Assembly (NCBI RefSeq): GCF_030272615.1
Contig: NC_081410.1
Coordinates: 189,617,619 to 189,681,618, forward strand
From: Cryptomeria japonica
Lineage: Eukaryota > Streptophyta > Pinopsida > Cupressales > Cupressaceae
Reading direction: 5' to 3'
DNA: 64,000 nucleotides
The notes below the pieces were generated by a model. The model did no database searches, had not been told where the DNA came from, and saw only the letters and a list, made by a program, of their open reading frames with translations. Shown here in pieces: positions 13,101 to 24,919 of this stretch. Position 1 is the stretch's first letter. Every line of letters begins with the position of its first letter. Both the position numbers and the translations under genes were made by a program.

Positions 13101-13751
13101 TTTGAGAGATGTATGGCATTAGTTATCTCCTTGTGCATTTGAGTTATTATTATGATGGTGGCAGTCATTAATATTAGTTTGGGAGATGGTTTATTGGGCA
13201 TATTTCCTTGGGATTGGGAATGGATATTTAGTGTGATCTTTTTGGTTATGAGAGGCTTACATCCATGATTGATTACATTTTATATATGTTGTTTTGGTCC
13301 AAGGGACTGAATGCTGTTTGGGTGTTGTTATTCTTTTCATGTGGGGTTTTATGTAGGAGATCATACTTGACACAGTTAGCATTTAGATGTTTGTGTAGAA
13401 GGACATACTAAGGTTTTGATTTGCAATGTTTCTCTCTTTGTTTTGATTATCTTCCTGGATGTTTGTATTCACATTACATCAGTTGGAGGTTCTTTGGAGC
13501 TATTTGTTCACTAGTTTTGTGTCCATCTGTTATCATGTGGGAGATGGCATAGAGGTTCCTTTATCTCTTTCTTTTTTTGGTGTGGAGAATATGGGAGAAT
13601 ATTAGAGACATGTTGTGAGAGTGGTACTCGTAGGTTATCAGTTTACATGGTGTTCATATTGATGTGGATGTTCTTGATACTACATGTTTACACTTCTATG
13701 ATACATTGTTAGTGGATTCATTTCTGATATTGACATTACCTATGTAGTGGG
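10150..13751 (+). mobile_element. Element G interior, non-coding, G+T-rich
   Basis: No recognisable gene in 3.6 kb. A G+C-rich patch with short inverted repeats lies at about 10700-10850. From about 11200 on the plus strand is dominated by G and T (motifs like 'gatgttg' and 'tttgatatg'). The 107-codon frame at 10967-11290 matches nothing I know. Confidence 0.6.
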
Positions 13752-14905
13752 TGATAGACTTATAAAGCACCGAGAGGTGGGGGTGAATCAGTGATAGAAA
13801 AAACAATAACACTTTAATCCCAGACTGGTAAAAACATTTAATTAGTTTAATTAAGACTATGCATGCAATCCAAAGTGTTATAAATGCATTCATAAAGAGT
13901 AAAACATTCACCATAACATAAAAAATTATACATGGAAAACCCAACTAGGAAAAAACATGGTGAGATGGAACTCACAATTTAACTATCTACAGTAATAGGT
14001 AACTGACCAGTTAAGGTCTACAAAGTGCTCTGCTGGGAGCGAATCCTATTAAAAATCCCAAAGCCTTGTTAGGAGCTATACCTGGTTAAAGGTAACCTCA
14101 ATGAAGGATTTAGATCCAAGTTAATGAATCACCTTGTTAGTGGATTTGAACAATGAAGCTTGTTAGAGCTTACCTGGTTAGGGGATCTAACTATTGTAGT
14201 GATTAGAAAACAATAAGTGGTATGATCTAGAAGTAGCACATTCTACTTGTATAGATCCTTTTCTGCTTACTCAAAACTATATCATCGACATACTCTATAT
14301 CCCCTTCAATAATTCGCATCAACTCAAACTCATAACATCACTTGTATCTTTAATATAAAAAATAACTAATCACAATGCCTTTTTATAGACATTAGATTTC
14401 ATGTCGGCTTCAAGAACCTCAACACAATTTCCAAGGTTCAATGTATCTGGGCAATCTTTTATAACACGTCATAGATCACCACCAAAATTTTTGGTTGGTG
14501 GTAACACATCACTACCGGTGATAACTCATCACACAATCAAGGAAAACCAGTTAGAACACCGATACCGGTTTAGTGTTCACCACATCAACTCATATACCAA
14601 TTGACTTCATGCACCTCCTTGTCACTCTCCATTGCATCTTGAAATTGGTAACAATGAAATTAACCAAAAATGATTGTCTTACCTGCATATACTAGTTGTC
14701 TACATATACTAGTTTAGACACCTTCATATCGGTTGGACTTACTCTATACATATGATACCGGTTTGCAATGCATAGACTTAGGAGTAGTACCGGTTTGACT
14801 CAACTAAGATGACTATGACAAATATGAACATATGTGTGTATATATATGTGCCATCAATGATAAGACATAAATTCATCTAATAGAAAAATCATCATCAAGC
14901 CAACA
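13752..14905 (-). mobile_element. Solo copia-type LTR H, inserted in element G
   Basis: 1154 bp starting TGATAGAC and ending AAGCCAACA, flanked by gtggg (13747-13751) and gtgag (14906-14910). Read on the minus strand it starts TGTTGGCTTGATG and ends near the conserved GGGGGTGAATCAGTG block (13778-13792), as in the other copia LTRs here. No internal sequence is attached. The frame at 14401-14604 is taken as chance. This is the innermost insertion of the nest. Confidence 0.75.
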
Positions 14906-14910
14906 GTGAG

Positions 14911-15395
14911 AGTTGCTTGGTGTACATACGTGGCAGGTATTGCACTTGGGGCTTATGGTTGCATGTTACATGTTGCATGTGTTGATGAGATATTATTCAC
15001 TTGGTTTGTATACCTTGGAGGCATGTATAGTTGATGTGTTAGCACTTGTTGTGGGTGTTATTTCAACTATGTAAACAACTAACTTTTAATTGGATACCTT
15101 TGGATTAGTGTTTGTGTTTAGATATCAGTTGGTGTAGGAGTTATCATTTGTTGCGACAGATTGTGTGGCTTTCTCTTTGGATGGCCTTTTGATGTCTAGT
15201 GGCAGTAGCATGATGGAGGGTGGGAGCATTCATGTATGAGATGGTGGTCACTTTTTTTCTTGTTGCAGGTATCTTGATGGAGCACATGGAGCACTTGGAT
15301 TCCATGATGGTATATGTGCATGGAAAGGTTAGTCTTATGTTCATGTGACAGATTACTTCTTGGCCCTTATGCAATGTATACAACAAGTGGGATAA
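14911..15395 (+). mobile_element. Element G interior, right part, with weak polypurine tract
   Basis: Continuation of the non-coding interior after solo LTR H. The last bases, AACAAGTGGGATAA, before the 3' LTR are purine-rich and may be the polypurine tract. It is weaker than those of B, E, F and J. Confidence 0.55.
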
Positions 15396-16132
15396 TGTTG
15401 GGAAAATGGTGTTGTACACCTTTCATAATAATGTTTTATTGTTATATTATTTTGTTATTGTGTGAGGTGGACATGGAATTATATTGTAATATCATATTAT
15501 ATTGTTGCACCTAGGAGCACCTAGATGGACGTGCAACATGTAGAGATTCCTTTGGAATATTCTTATAACCATTTGATGAGTTGTATTAACACATTTGGTA
15601 TTATTATATTATACTATATTTATTTAATATTGGGGAATGTAATTGTGATGAAGTACCTAATATTAAATGTGGGTCAAGGGTAGGTAGGAAAAATATTATA
15701 TTTTATTGTCACATGGTTTTGGGTACATGGTTTGATGTAATACCACTTGGTGGTTTTGTGGGAGCTTGTGTTTATAAAATAAACCACAAGGGTGGTTATT
15801 TGGTTTAGCTAGGTTAGCATTTGTGAAAAAGGAAGCATGGAATGGGATGTGTGGATTCATTCTTGGTCACATGGAGTGCTTGGTTATGGATGGGTTTTTG
15901 AAGGCTTTCCATATTTGTATTGTAATGGACACATTGCTGATAATACATGGTGGATGATGCTTTTGGAGGCTGGGTTTTTCCCTTATGATGGTTTTCCTAG
16001 GATATATCTTGTGTCACTTTTTTATGGGTATGTTGTCTATTCTTTGCATGTGGATTCTATGTGTTGATTTGATTAAGATCTTAAATGGGTTATGTGGAAA
16101 TTGTCATAAAGTTGACTGCAAGTTTCCTTTCA
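15396..16132 (+). repeat. Element G 3' LTR
   Basis: 737 bp, near-identical to 9416-10136. It carries a short extra segment ('ttttgggtacatgg') near 15717, which the 5' copy lacks. The right flank is taaga. Confidence 0.85.
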
Positions 16133-16306
16133 TAAGAATCCAGTGTCTATCTTGTGATTATGTTTTTCATTTATTTTGCATTTGTCGATTCATGTTGATG
16201 AGATTAATTGCTAAGGTTAAAATTAGTGGAAAGTTTTCATTGCTATGGGAGTATTGATTCACCACCCCTCTCAGTATTCCAATCCATTCAACCATTCAAC
16301 AGTTCT

Positions 16307-17500
16307 CCCATTTCCAGATAACATTTGTCAAGAAATTTTCTTGCACTTGGAGGGAAATAAGAGTGTTATGCTTGTTCGATAGAGCTAGGTTTAAAGAAAG
16401 TGAATTGTTGTGCCTTAGACATGGCACAATTCAATAATGAGATACAATCACTGCACATCTCTTATTTGACCAAGAGGGAGAATAATTTTGTCTCTCTTCT
16501 ATTGTAGCTCAAAATATTCCTTGTGCAATTCCTCAATGGCTAATCGATCAGAGCTGGTAATATCCTAAGATATTTGAAAATAATTAAAAGCTTGGTTAGT
16601 CTTTGACTCAATCTCTTCAAGAATACTTTTTGTGGTTGATGGCCATTGCAAACTAAATAGATACACTGCATTTCCACCAAAAAGACATTTCTAACCACAA
16701 GCAATAAGGTGAGAATTTTTTTGTGTGCTTTTGCACCTTTGGCTTTTAGGTCCAATAGGAACTTTTCTTTCTCATCTTCCTTCTCATGAGTAAATTTATT
16801 TTCCATAGCAGTGGATTAGTTCTTTAAAGAATTTATCAAAGTTTTACATTTATCTAGGTTGGACGAAAATGGATCAACAAAACTATCCGAGATAGCACTT
16901 TGTAGTGTTATTATTGCCTCTTCAATCACCTTGTTCTTTTCCTTAAGCTCTTCAAAAATATCTTTCTTAGTAGAAGCTTGATTGGATTCTCCAATCTAAA
17001 ACTTTTTGAATGGATCAATTTGGGTGAAATCAACAATTAACTTGAAAGAAGTAATGGGCTAGAAAGATAATGGTGCAAGAAGTAAGTTTTGTATAGAATC
17101 ATCCAACGTACTAGAGCTGGTACCTGCCTCTTCTTTTCCTTTGGTGTTAGTCAATGCGACACACTTTTCAAATGATGTCTTTCCTTCTTCTTTCTTTTCT
17201 TTCATTATGTCCTCTTTATCTTTTGCGTTGTTCAAGGAGACATTAGTAACTTCAGAGACATTTACTAGAGGTTTTTCATTCAATACAACATTATCAGGAA
17301 CAATATTATTAGAAACAAATTCTTCAGAAATAACATTTTCATTTGCAATGTTGTCAATGATAGCTTTAGTAGACACATTTTCTAGAGCATCAATAACTAG
17401 GAATAAACCAAGTTTTCTTGTTATGCCTTTAACCAATTCTATTGTTTCCACTTTCAAGGTTTCTACATCTTGTGTTCCTTCCAAAAGAGTGTTTAATCTC
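16307..17500 (-). pseudogene. Copia-B ORF-B, C-terminal part (unrecognised protein)
   Basis: Minus-strand continuation of ORF-B beyond the Copia-E insertion. After joining 24920 to 17500 with one target copy removed, the frame runs KKRLNTLLEGTQDVETLK and on through a long charged stretch. A second open stretch (16540-16806) begins MENKFTHEKEDEKEKFLLDL. Composition is Lys/Glu/Asn-rich with likely helical or coiled-coil character, plus a Ser/Thr-rich segment (AGTSSSTLDDS). There is no signal peptide, membrane segment or catalytic motif that I recognise. Stops and frameshifts occur. It could be a gag-like, envelope-position or captured protein; the sequence does not decide. Beyond 16540 towards 16307 I see only degenerate sequence. 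Confidence 0.55.
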
Positions 17501-19011
17501 TGTTGGCATATGTATAGAGTTTGATGACATGATGATATTGTATGTTGTCATTGATGTCAATATGCTAAAGTATGAACCAGTATATTGAAGTAAGAAAACT
17601 GGCAAGGGAACGGGTATGATGATGTGAACCGGTATATGTGAAAAGTGAAGTAGTATGTTTGTTCAAAGTGAACCGGTATGTTGGAATGTGAACTGGTATA
17701 TGGTAAGTTTTATATCGGGGTTTCATTTGGTATGACTACCGGTTAGTAGTCTCAGCTTCAGGGTTTCCGGTTGATGCATATCAAGTCTGTGTGATTCAAC
17801 CAATGACATCCTGTGATGGGTTAGCATTGAAATGAAGATCAGATCGTGTTGCCACGTCAACCTTGTGCGCATGAAGGATTTCCTTGAGGATCTTGCATGG
17901 AGATTGATCCTATCTACCTCAGGAATGTGTGTGGTCTCTGTAAACAGTGGAGATCGTGTGATGGGTTATCAGCTTCTAGAAGCGACAAGAACGAATGATG
18001 GAGAATGCCTTGAGATTTGTTCAAGATTGTTTTATACTAGGCAAAGTGTTTGAACAGTCAGTATTGGACTGATTGTATTGATAACCTAAATGTTTAGGGT
18101 TTAGGGTTTATGCTACCGACCTATCTGTTTCCTATAAGGTCAATGATGATTTGCATTGTGAAGTTGTTGGCAAATGTTATGTGTGTATCCAAGTGAAGAG
18201 ATACTTGATTCTTGCTAGACCAGAGAAGTGTGTTGATACCTGCAAAGTGTGATTGCAGAAGCAAAGGAGCTAAAGAGGATCTACCTTGGCACTGTGTGCT
18301 ATTATCAGATTAGTGTATTACCTATTGACTTCTAACCATTAAGTAGTTGGAAAATCCCTTAACCGGGTAGCTTTAACATGCTTTTTTGTAAATCCTTTAA
18401 TAGGGTGACTCAATTCAATGAGTTCTTCAAATCCTTTTGTGAGGTAACCTTTAACGGGGTTCTAACCTTTAACCAAGTATTTAGCCATCGCTTAACCGGG
18501 TTATCCCTAGTAGGATCGGTTCCTAGCAGAACCTATAGTAAAAGTCTTTAACCTGACTAGGCTCCTAACATAGCGGACTTCAGAAGAGTTCAAAGAATAG
18601 CTTGTGGGTATTCATCCCCACTGTGGTTTTTCCTAGCTGGGTTTCCACCTGAAAAATCAGTGTGTCATGTGTGATGCTTTTCATGTGATGCTTTAATATT
18701 TTCTGTCAAGTGGTAAAGCATGTTGAAATAGTAGTCATTATATTTCTGTTGATATATTACTTGTTTATGCATAAGGGTGAAGTGGAAATGAGATATTAGA
18801 TTGTGTGGAGATCTAAGTGTTACCAGTTTATGTCTTTCACATTCTCACCGTGTTTTACCAATAGTGCCCTGATTTAGACCGGTGATACTATTTACTAGTT
18901 AAGTGTTGTCTTTGCAGTCAAACTGGTTCAGGGAAAGTTTTTTGCCTATACTGATTCACCCCCCCCACTCTCAGTACCGGTTTGGTACTAACTGTTCATC
19001 ATTATTCATCA
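17501..19011 (+). repeat. Copia-E 5' LTR
   Basis: 1511 bp, matching 23417-24914 along its length with scattered substitutions and a 13-bp-scale length difference. The U3-like left part repeats the motif 'GTGAACCGGTATATG' with variants about five times (17573-17705). The right part repeats 'CCTTTAACCGGGT'-like units (18350-18500). A short telomere-like run of TTTAGGG lies at about 18091-18109. It ends with the conserved GATTCACC..CTCTCAGTACC block (18952-18978). Confidence 0.95.
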
Positions 19012-19012
19012 A

Positions 19013-19026
19013 TTGGTATTAGAGCA
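19013..19026 (+). other. Primer-binding site of Copia-E
   Basis: TTGGTATTAGAGCA right after the 5' LTR. It resembles the initiator tRNA-Met complement TGGTATCAGAGC with one C-to-T change, in keeping with the decay seen in the coding region. Confidence 0.8.
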
Positions 19027-19082
19027 TCCTCCAGGTCCTCTGTGTTGTAAGCTTAACCACTTGAGGAAAAGATCCTATCCTA

Positions 19083-22000
19083 ATGATGAAGAGAGAAGGT
19101 CCTAAGTTCAATAGAGACAACTTCAAGATATGGAAGGATAGAATGAAGATATACATCAAAATCATGGGTGCTCAACACTGGAGCTATACTGAGAATACTT
19201 ATGTTGTCCCTATTGGTACTCTCACCGATGATCAAAGAAGAAAAAATCAGGAGAATGGACAAGTCATGGAGGCTCTTATCAACAACCTTTCTGATGTTGA
19301 GTTTATTGATGTTCAAGATAAAGACAATCCCAAAGATGTATGGGATACTCTAGAGTCTATCTATGGCAGTGATGAGCATGTAAAGCAGGCAAAGGAAGAA
19401 AGCCTTAGAGGAAAGTTTGAATATATGTGAATGGTTGAAGGAGAGACCATTCAACAATATGGGATAAGGATTAAAACTGTTGTTGGAGACATCAAGAGTG
19501 TAGGATGCACAATGGATGATTCCACCATTTTCAGCAAAGTTTTGAGAACCTTATTATCGGTCTATGCAATAAGGGTTGCTGCTATTTAGGAGTTAAGATC
19601 TATTGACAAGACAAAGGTGTCCCTTGATTCTATCATTGCTAAGTTGACCGCTTATGAGCTAAACAATTATGAAGGTAGTGTTCAGAAGGATGATTCAACT
19701 TTTAAAGCATCTGCTACACTATCTAGAAAGGGAAAATAAGTAAGTACCAGTTGTGAACCTAGACAAAGCAGAGATATGGATGACGAAGAAATCCTGATGG
19801 AATTTGAAGCTCTTCTAGCCAAGAGACTTCCTAAGGGAACTGGTAAATACAGAGGTAAGCTCCCTTTGAAATGCTTTTCTTGCAATAGGATTGATCAGAT
19901 TGCTGTTAACTGTCCTAATGGTGATAATAAGGATAAACTGGAGAGGTTCAAAAAGTTCAAAGGAGGAAATAGGAGAAATTGTCTTGTTGTAGTTGATGAA
20001 GGTGTCATTGATGATGAATTTGAAGATGAAGAAAGTGAAGACATGGTATTTGTAGCTGTCAAGGATGATGTGTTAGACAAGAAGGCTCTTGTCTCCCGCT
20101 TTGATAACTCTAATGAATGGATTATTGACAATGGTTGTTCTCACCACATGACTGGTGACCGGAGAAAGTTTCTATCTCTGGAAGAATATGATGGAGGTGT
20201 GGTCTGATTTGGTAATGATGCACCATGTATGGTAAAAGGCAGAGGGTCCATCTCTCTAAATGGAAAAAGCAGTGCTGATAATGTGTATTGGGTAGAAGGT
20301 CTCAGGCACAACCTTTTGAGTGTTGCCCAGCTGAATGATAATGGACTCACTCTAGAATTCAAAGATGGAGTGTGCAAAATAAAAGGAAAGAGTGGTGAAC
20401 TAATGGCCATCGGTATGTAGACCAGAGGTAACTTATTTCAGCTGAATGCAAATATCAGTACAGGTCTAATGGCTAAGTTTGATGATAGTTGGATATGGCA
20501 TAAGAGACTCTGCCATGTAAACTTTGATAATATTGTGAAGGCCAGTAAGATCAAGGCAGTTAGAGGATTACCTATGTTGCGAAAATCGGAGAATCCTTTG
20601 TGCAGAGAGTGTCAACTGGGGAAAATGTCTTCCTCAACCTTCAAAGGTAAAGCTTTCGCTACAGACAATTTACTTGATCTTGTGCATACTGATTTGTGTG
20701 GTCCTATGAAAACTAGGAGTGTGTAGGGAGATAGGTACTTTATGATTCTCACCGATGAATGCTCAAGAATGATGTGGGTCACATTCTTGAAAGATAAGTC
20801 TGAAGCTTTTGGAAAGTTTAAAGCTTTCAGAGTACTAGTTGAAAAGGAAAGCGGTAAGAGGATTAAGTGCCTACGAACTGATCAAGGAGGAGAATTCACT
20901 TCCTGTGAATTCAACAAGTACTATGAAGAGAACGACATCAAGAGGCAACTGTCTACCCCTCAGACTCCACAGTAGAATGGCCTAGCAGAGAGGAACAACC
21001 AGACTGTAGTTGAAGCAACTAGAATGATGTTGATTCAAGGGAAGGTTGCTCACACCTTCTGGAGAGAAGCGGTGAGCACTGCAGTCTATACTATGAATCG
21101 GGTACTCATCAAGAAAGGTAAGGATAAAACTCCTTATGAGTATTAGACCGGTAAGACTCCTGTAGTAAGCTACTTTAGAGTGTTTGGTAGCAAGTGTTAT
21201 ATCAAGAGGAGTGAACACCAGAGCAAGTTTGATGCAAAATGTGATGAGGTAATATTCCTAGGATATTCCACCAAGAGAAAAGCTCTCAAGTGTTTCAACA
21301 ATAGGACTCAGAGAATTGTTGAAAGTATTAATATCAAAGTTGATGAAACCTCTGAGAAACCTGAGGAAACCGACAGTGAAAAAGTGGTAGATGAACCAGT
21401 TGTACCCTTCTGGGAACCAGTTGCAAAACAACCTAGTACCAGTAATAGTACTCCTACACTGGTAGATGTTGATGCTGATGAAGATGGGGATGAAGAAGGA
21501 AAGCAAGAGGAAATAGCTAAGATCATTCCTAGGTATGTAAAGATGAATCATGATCCAAAGCAGATCATAGGAGACAAGGATGCATTAATTCTTACAAGAA
21601 AAAAGGTCAGAGAAAACTCTTGCATGATCTCTGAATTTGAGCCTAAAACTTTTAAAAAGGCACATAAAGATGAAGACCGGATCAAGGCAATGGAAGAGGA
21701 ACTTGACCAGATAGAAAAGAATGGCACATGGTCTTTGGTACCCAGACTTGAGCATAAAAATGTCATTGGTACCAAATGGGTTTTCAGAAATAAGCTGAAT
21801 GAAGATGGCACCATGGTAAGAAACAAAGCCAGACTAGTGTGTAAGGGATATGCTCAAGAAGAAGGAGAAGACTATGGAGAAACCTTTGCTCCAGTAGCTA
21901 CATTGGAAGGAGTTCATATGATTCTTGCATATGCAACCTTCAAGGGATTCAAAGTATATTAAATGGATGTAAAATGTACATTCTTGAATGGAATACTTGA

Positions 22001-23174
22001 AGAGGAGGTGTATATAGAGCAACCAGATGGGTTTGCCCTATCAGAAGACAATGACATGGTGTGTAGGCTACATAAAGCCTTGTATGGATTTAAGTAGGCA
22101 CCTACAAAATGGTATGAACACTTACACTCCCATCTTGTGAAGATTGGATTTGAAAGAACAAGTGAAGATAGCAATATCTATTTGAAGTCAGAAGGAGATA
22201 AGATTCCGATTTGTGAAGTATTTGTTGATGACATAATTTTTGGTGGAGATGACAAGATGAGTCATGATTTTGCAAATGAGATGAAGAAGGAATTTGAGAT
22301 GTCACTTATAGGGGAGATTAAGTTCTTCATTGGACTATAGATTCGACAAATGAAAGATGGTATCTTTATCACTCAGTCCAAGTATGCCAAAGAGGTGTTG
22401 AAGACCTTTGGCATGGAAGACAAAAAACCGGTTGGTACACTGATGGTGACCGGTTGTAAATTGTCAAAAGAGGATGACTCAGCATTGGTAAATGAGAAGG
22501 AATACTGATCAATGATTGGTAAGCTGCACTATGTAGTACATAGCAAACCAAACATTGCACATGTAGTGGGCATTACTGCACAGTTCTAGAAAAGTCCAAG
22601 AGAATCCCACTTGGTAGCAGTCAAGCAGATTCTTAGATATCTGAAGGGAACCATTGACTATGGATTATGCTATCCATACAGTAATGATTTTAACCTCAAA
22701 GTGTTTACAGATGCTGATTGGGTTGGTAATGTGGACGAACGGAAGAGCACAATCAGTGGTGCATTCTTTCTTGGTGGTAGACTAGTCTCATGGATGAGTA
22801 AGAAGCAGATTTGTATCTCTCAGTCTACAACAAAAGCGGAATATGTTGCAACATTTATGAACTGCACTCAGACAATTTGGATGAAGCGTGTACTAAGTGG
22901 TTTCAAAGTTCCTATATCTGAACCAGTGAGTATATTTTGTGACAACACAAGTGCAATTAATATTTCCAAGAATCCAGTTTTGCATGCTAGAACCAAGCAC
23001 TTTGAGCTCAGGTATCATTTCTTGAGGGAGAAGGTTCAGAACAAAGAGGTTGTATTGGAACATGTTTCCAGTACGGAGCAATTAGCAAACATATTCACCA
23101 AGCCTCTACCGAAGGCTACATTTACCTATTTAAGAGGTGAATTAGGGGTGCTGCCCCTTCAAGAGGTGAACTAA
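19083..23174 (+). pseudogene. Copia-E gag-pol polyprotein, 13 in-frame stops
   Basis: One uninterrupted frame of 1363 codons apart from stops at 19428, 19587, 19737, 20205, 20418, 20724, 20973, 21144, 21960, 22095, 22338, 22506 and 22587. In order: gag of the copia type (MKREGPKFNRDNFKIWKDRM, 19086 on); zinc knuckle CFSCNRIDQIAVNC (19872-19913) whose His is replaced by Gln; protease WIIDNGCSHHMTG (20118-20156) with DSG changed to DNG; integrase zinc region WHKRLCHVNF...CRECQLGK (20502-20630); catalytic HTDLCGP (20685), RTDQGGEF and NGLAERNN; RT with GTKWVFRNKLNEDG (21762 on), DVKCTFLNG and FVDDIIFGG (22220); RNase H FTDADWVG (22707 on), TKAEYVA and FCDNTSAI. The end is ELGVLPLQEVN. It normally yields the particle protein and enzymes for cDNA synthesis and integration. 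Missing stops would leave a normal-length copia polyprotein. Confidence 0.95.
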
Positions 23175-23296
23175 AGGTGTGTGCTCCACATTAGTCAAGT
23201 ATTGCATTGATAAATCTTTTTTAGGATTGGTGTATTGAAGGATGCTACTCCTTAGGGGAAGCAACATAGTGGAACATGGTTGTTCGTGCCTCCACT

Positions 23297-23416
23297 TTGG
23301 CATTGTTGTCAAAGGGGGAGAAGATGTGAAGTGAAGAAGATATCTGCAGTATTGGGGAGAATATGCGAAGCAGAGAGATATCTTTGTATATTGCCATCAA
23401 TGCCAAAGGGGGAGAT
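23297..23416 (+). other. Copia-E tandem polypurine tracts
   Basis: Two near-identical tracts, TCAAAGGGGGAGAAG (about 23310-23325) and CCAAAGGGGGAGAT (23403-23416), the second directly abutting the 3' LTR. Each is preceded by a 'ttgccatcaatg'-like or 'tggcattgttg' lead-in. They serve as primers for plus-strand DNA synthesis. Duplicated tracts are a described Sirevirus trait. Confidence 0.75.
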
Positions 23417-24914
23417 TGTTGGCATATGTGCAGAGTTTGATGACATGATGATATTGTATGTTGTCATTGATGTCAATATGCTGAAGTATGAACCGGTATA
23501 TTGAAGTAATCAAACTGGCAAGGGAACCGATATGATGATGTGAACTGGTATATGTGAAAAAGTGAAGTGGTATGTTTGTTCAAAGTGAACTAGTATGTTG
23601 GAATGTGAACCGGTATATGATAAGTTTTATATCGAGGTTTCATTTGGTATGACTACCGGTTGGTAGTCTCAACTTCAAGGTTTCTGGTTGATGCATATCA
23701 AGTCTGTGTGATTTGACCGATGACATCCTATGATGGGTTAGCATTGAAATGAAGATCAAATCTTGTTTCCACGTCAGACTTGTGTACGTGAAGGATTTCC
23801 TTGAGGATCTTGCATGGAGATTGATCCTATCTACCTCAGGAATGTGCATAGTCTCTGTAAATGGTGGAGAGCACGTGATGGGTTATCAGCTTCCAGAAGC
23901 GACAAGAACGAATGATGGAGAACGTCTTGAGATGTGTTCAAGACTGTTTTATACTACGCAAAGTTTTTGAACGGTCAGGGTTGGACCGATTGTATTGATA
24001 ACCTAAATGTTTAGGGTTTAGGGTTTATGCTACCGACCTATCTATTTTCTATAAGGTGGATGATGATTTGCATTGTGAAGTTGTTAGCAAATTTTATGTG
24101 TGTATCCAAGTGAAGAGATACTTGATTCTTGCTAGACCAGAGAAGTGTGTTGATACCTTCAGAGTGTGATTGCAGAAGCAAAGGAGCTAAAGAGGATCTG
24201 CCTTGGCATTGTGTGTTGTTATCAGATTAGTGTATTACCTGTTGACTTCTAACCATTTCAGCAGTTATAAAATCCCTTAACTGGGTAGCTTTAACAAGAT
24301 TTTGTGTAAATCCTTTAACAGGGTGACTCAATTCAATGAGTTCTTCAAATCCTCTTGCGAGGTAACCTTTAATAGGGTTCTAACCTTTAACCGAGTATTT
24401 AGCCATCCCTTAACCGGGTGATCCCTAATAGGATCTGTTCCTAGCAGAACCTATTGTAAAAGTCTTTAACCAGACTAGGCTCCTAACAGAGTGGACTTCA
24501 GAAGAGTTCAAAGAACAACTTGTGGGTATTCATCCCCACTGTGGTTTTTCCCAGTTGGGTTTCCACGTGAAAAATCAGTGTGTCATGTGTGATGCTTTAA
24601 TATTTTTTGTCAAGTGGTAAAGCATGTTGAAACAACAATCATTATATTTCTATTGATATATTACTTGTTTATGCATAAGGGTGAAGTGGAAATAAGATAT
24701 TAGATTGTGTGGACATCTAAGTGTTACCGGTTTATGTCTTTCACATTCTCATTGTGTTTTACCGATAGTGCCTTGATTTAGACCGGTGATACTATTTACC
24801 ATTTAAGTGCAGTCTTTGCAGTCAAACTGGTTCAGGGAAAGTTTTTTTCTTGTACTGATTCACCCCCGCCCTCTCAGTACCAGTTTGGTACTAACTGTTC
24901 ATAATTATTCATCA
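23417..24914 (+). repeat. Copia-E 3' LTR
   Basis: 1498 bp copy of the 5' LTR, with the same repeated U3 motifs (23480-23610), TTTAGGG run (24010-24028) and terminal conserved block (24855-24880). Confidence 0.95.
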
Positions 24915-24919
24915 TTCTC

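Larger units (their letters stand above)
9416..16132 (+). mobile_element. Element G: non-coding LTR retrotransposon, inserted in LTR D
   Basis: Two LTRs (9416-10136 and 15396-16132) of about 0.72-0.74 kb with very similar sequence, starting TGTTGG and ending TTTCA. A primer site follows the left LTR and a weak purine stretch precedes the right one. Flanks taaaa and taaga match 4 of 5. The 5.3-kb interior has no gag or pol similarity that I can see. It carries solo LTR H (13752-14905). The interior is strongly G+T-rich on the plus strand. Such elements are called LARDs or TRIMs depending on size. It would depend on another element for replication proteins. Confidence 0.8.
8371..16301 (+). mobile_element. 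Solo copia-type LTR D, split by element G
   Basis: Starts TGTTAGGCTTG, with the 'GTTGTCATTGATGTCA' block also found at the start of the Copia-E LTRs. Ends with the reverse of the conserved LTR block (GATTCACC..CTCTCAGTATTCC) and CATTCAACA. Flanks tttct (8366-8370) and gttct (16302-16306) match 4 of 5. Subtracting element G (9416-16132 plus one duplication) leaves about 1.2 kb, a normal copia LTR size. The part to the left of G ends with 'ggtttttcccatttgg', matching the equivalent 'ggtttttcc..gctgggtttcc' in the Copia-E LTR. No internal region is attached, so it is solo. Confidence 0.75.
17501..24914 (+). mobile_element. Copia-E: full-length Ty1/copia retrotransposon, inserted in Copia-B
   Basis: Complete element with LTRs 17501-19011 and 23417-24914, both starting TGTTGGCATATG and ending TTATTCATCA. 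It has a primer site, one gag-pol frame and polypurine tracts. Flanks atctc (17496-17500) and ttctc (24915-24919) match 4 of 5. Domain order gag, protease, integrase, RT, RNase H is that of Ty1/copia. Two CAAAGGGGGAG purine tracts before the 3' LTR favour the Sirevirus side of the family (inference). It is coding-dead because of 13 in-frame stops, but has no obvious frameshift. It splits ORF-B of the host element. Confidence 0.95.

Noticed and set aside
15837-16257. Open frames repeated at 9881-10208 and 15837-16257, considered as a duplicated gene
   Set aside because: They are corresponding positions in the two LTRs of element G and have no domain.
18091-18109. TTTAGGG run, considered as interstitial telomere sequence
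   Set aside because: Only two to three units, present in both Copia-E LTRs, so it is ordinary LTR sequence.
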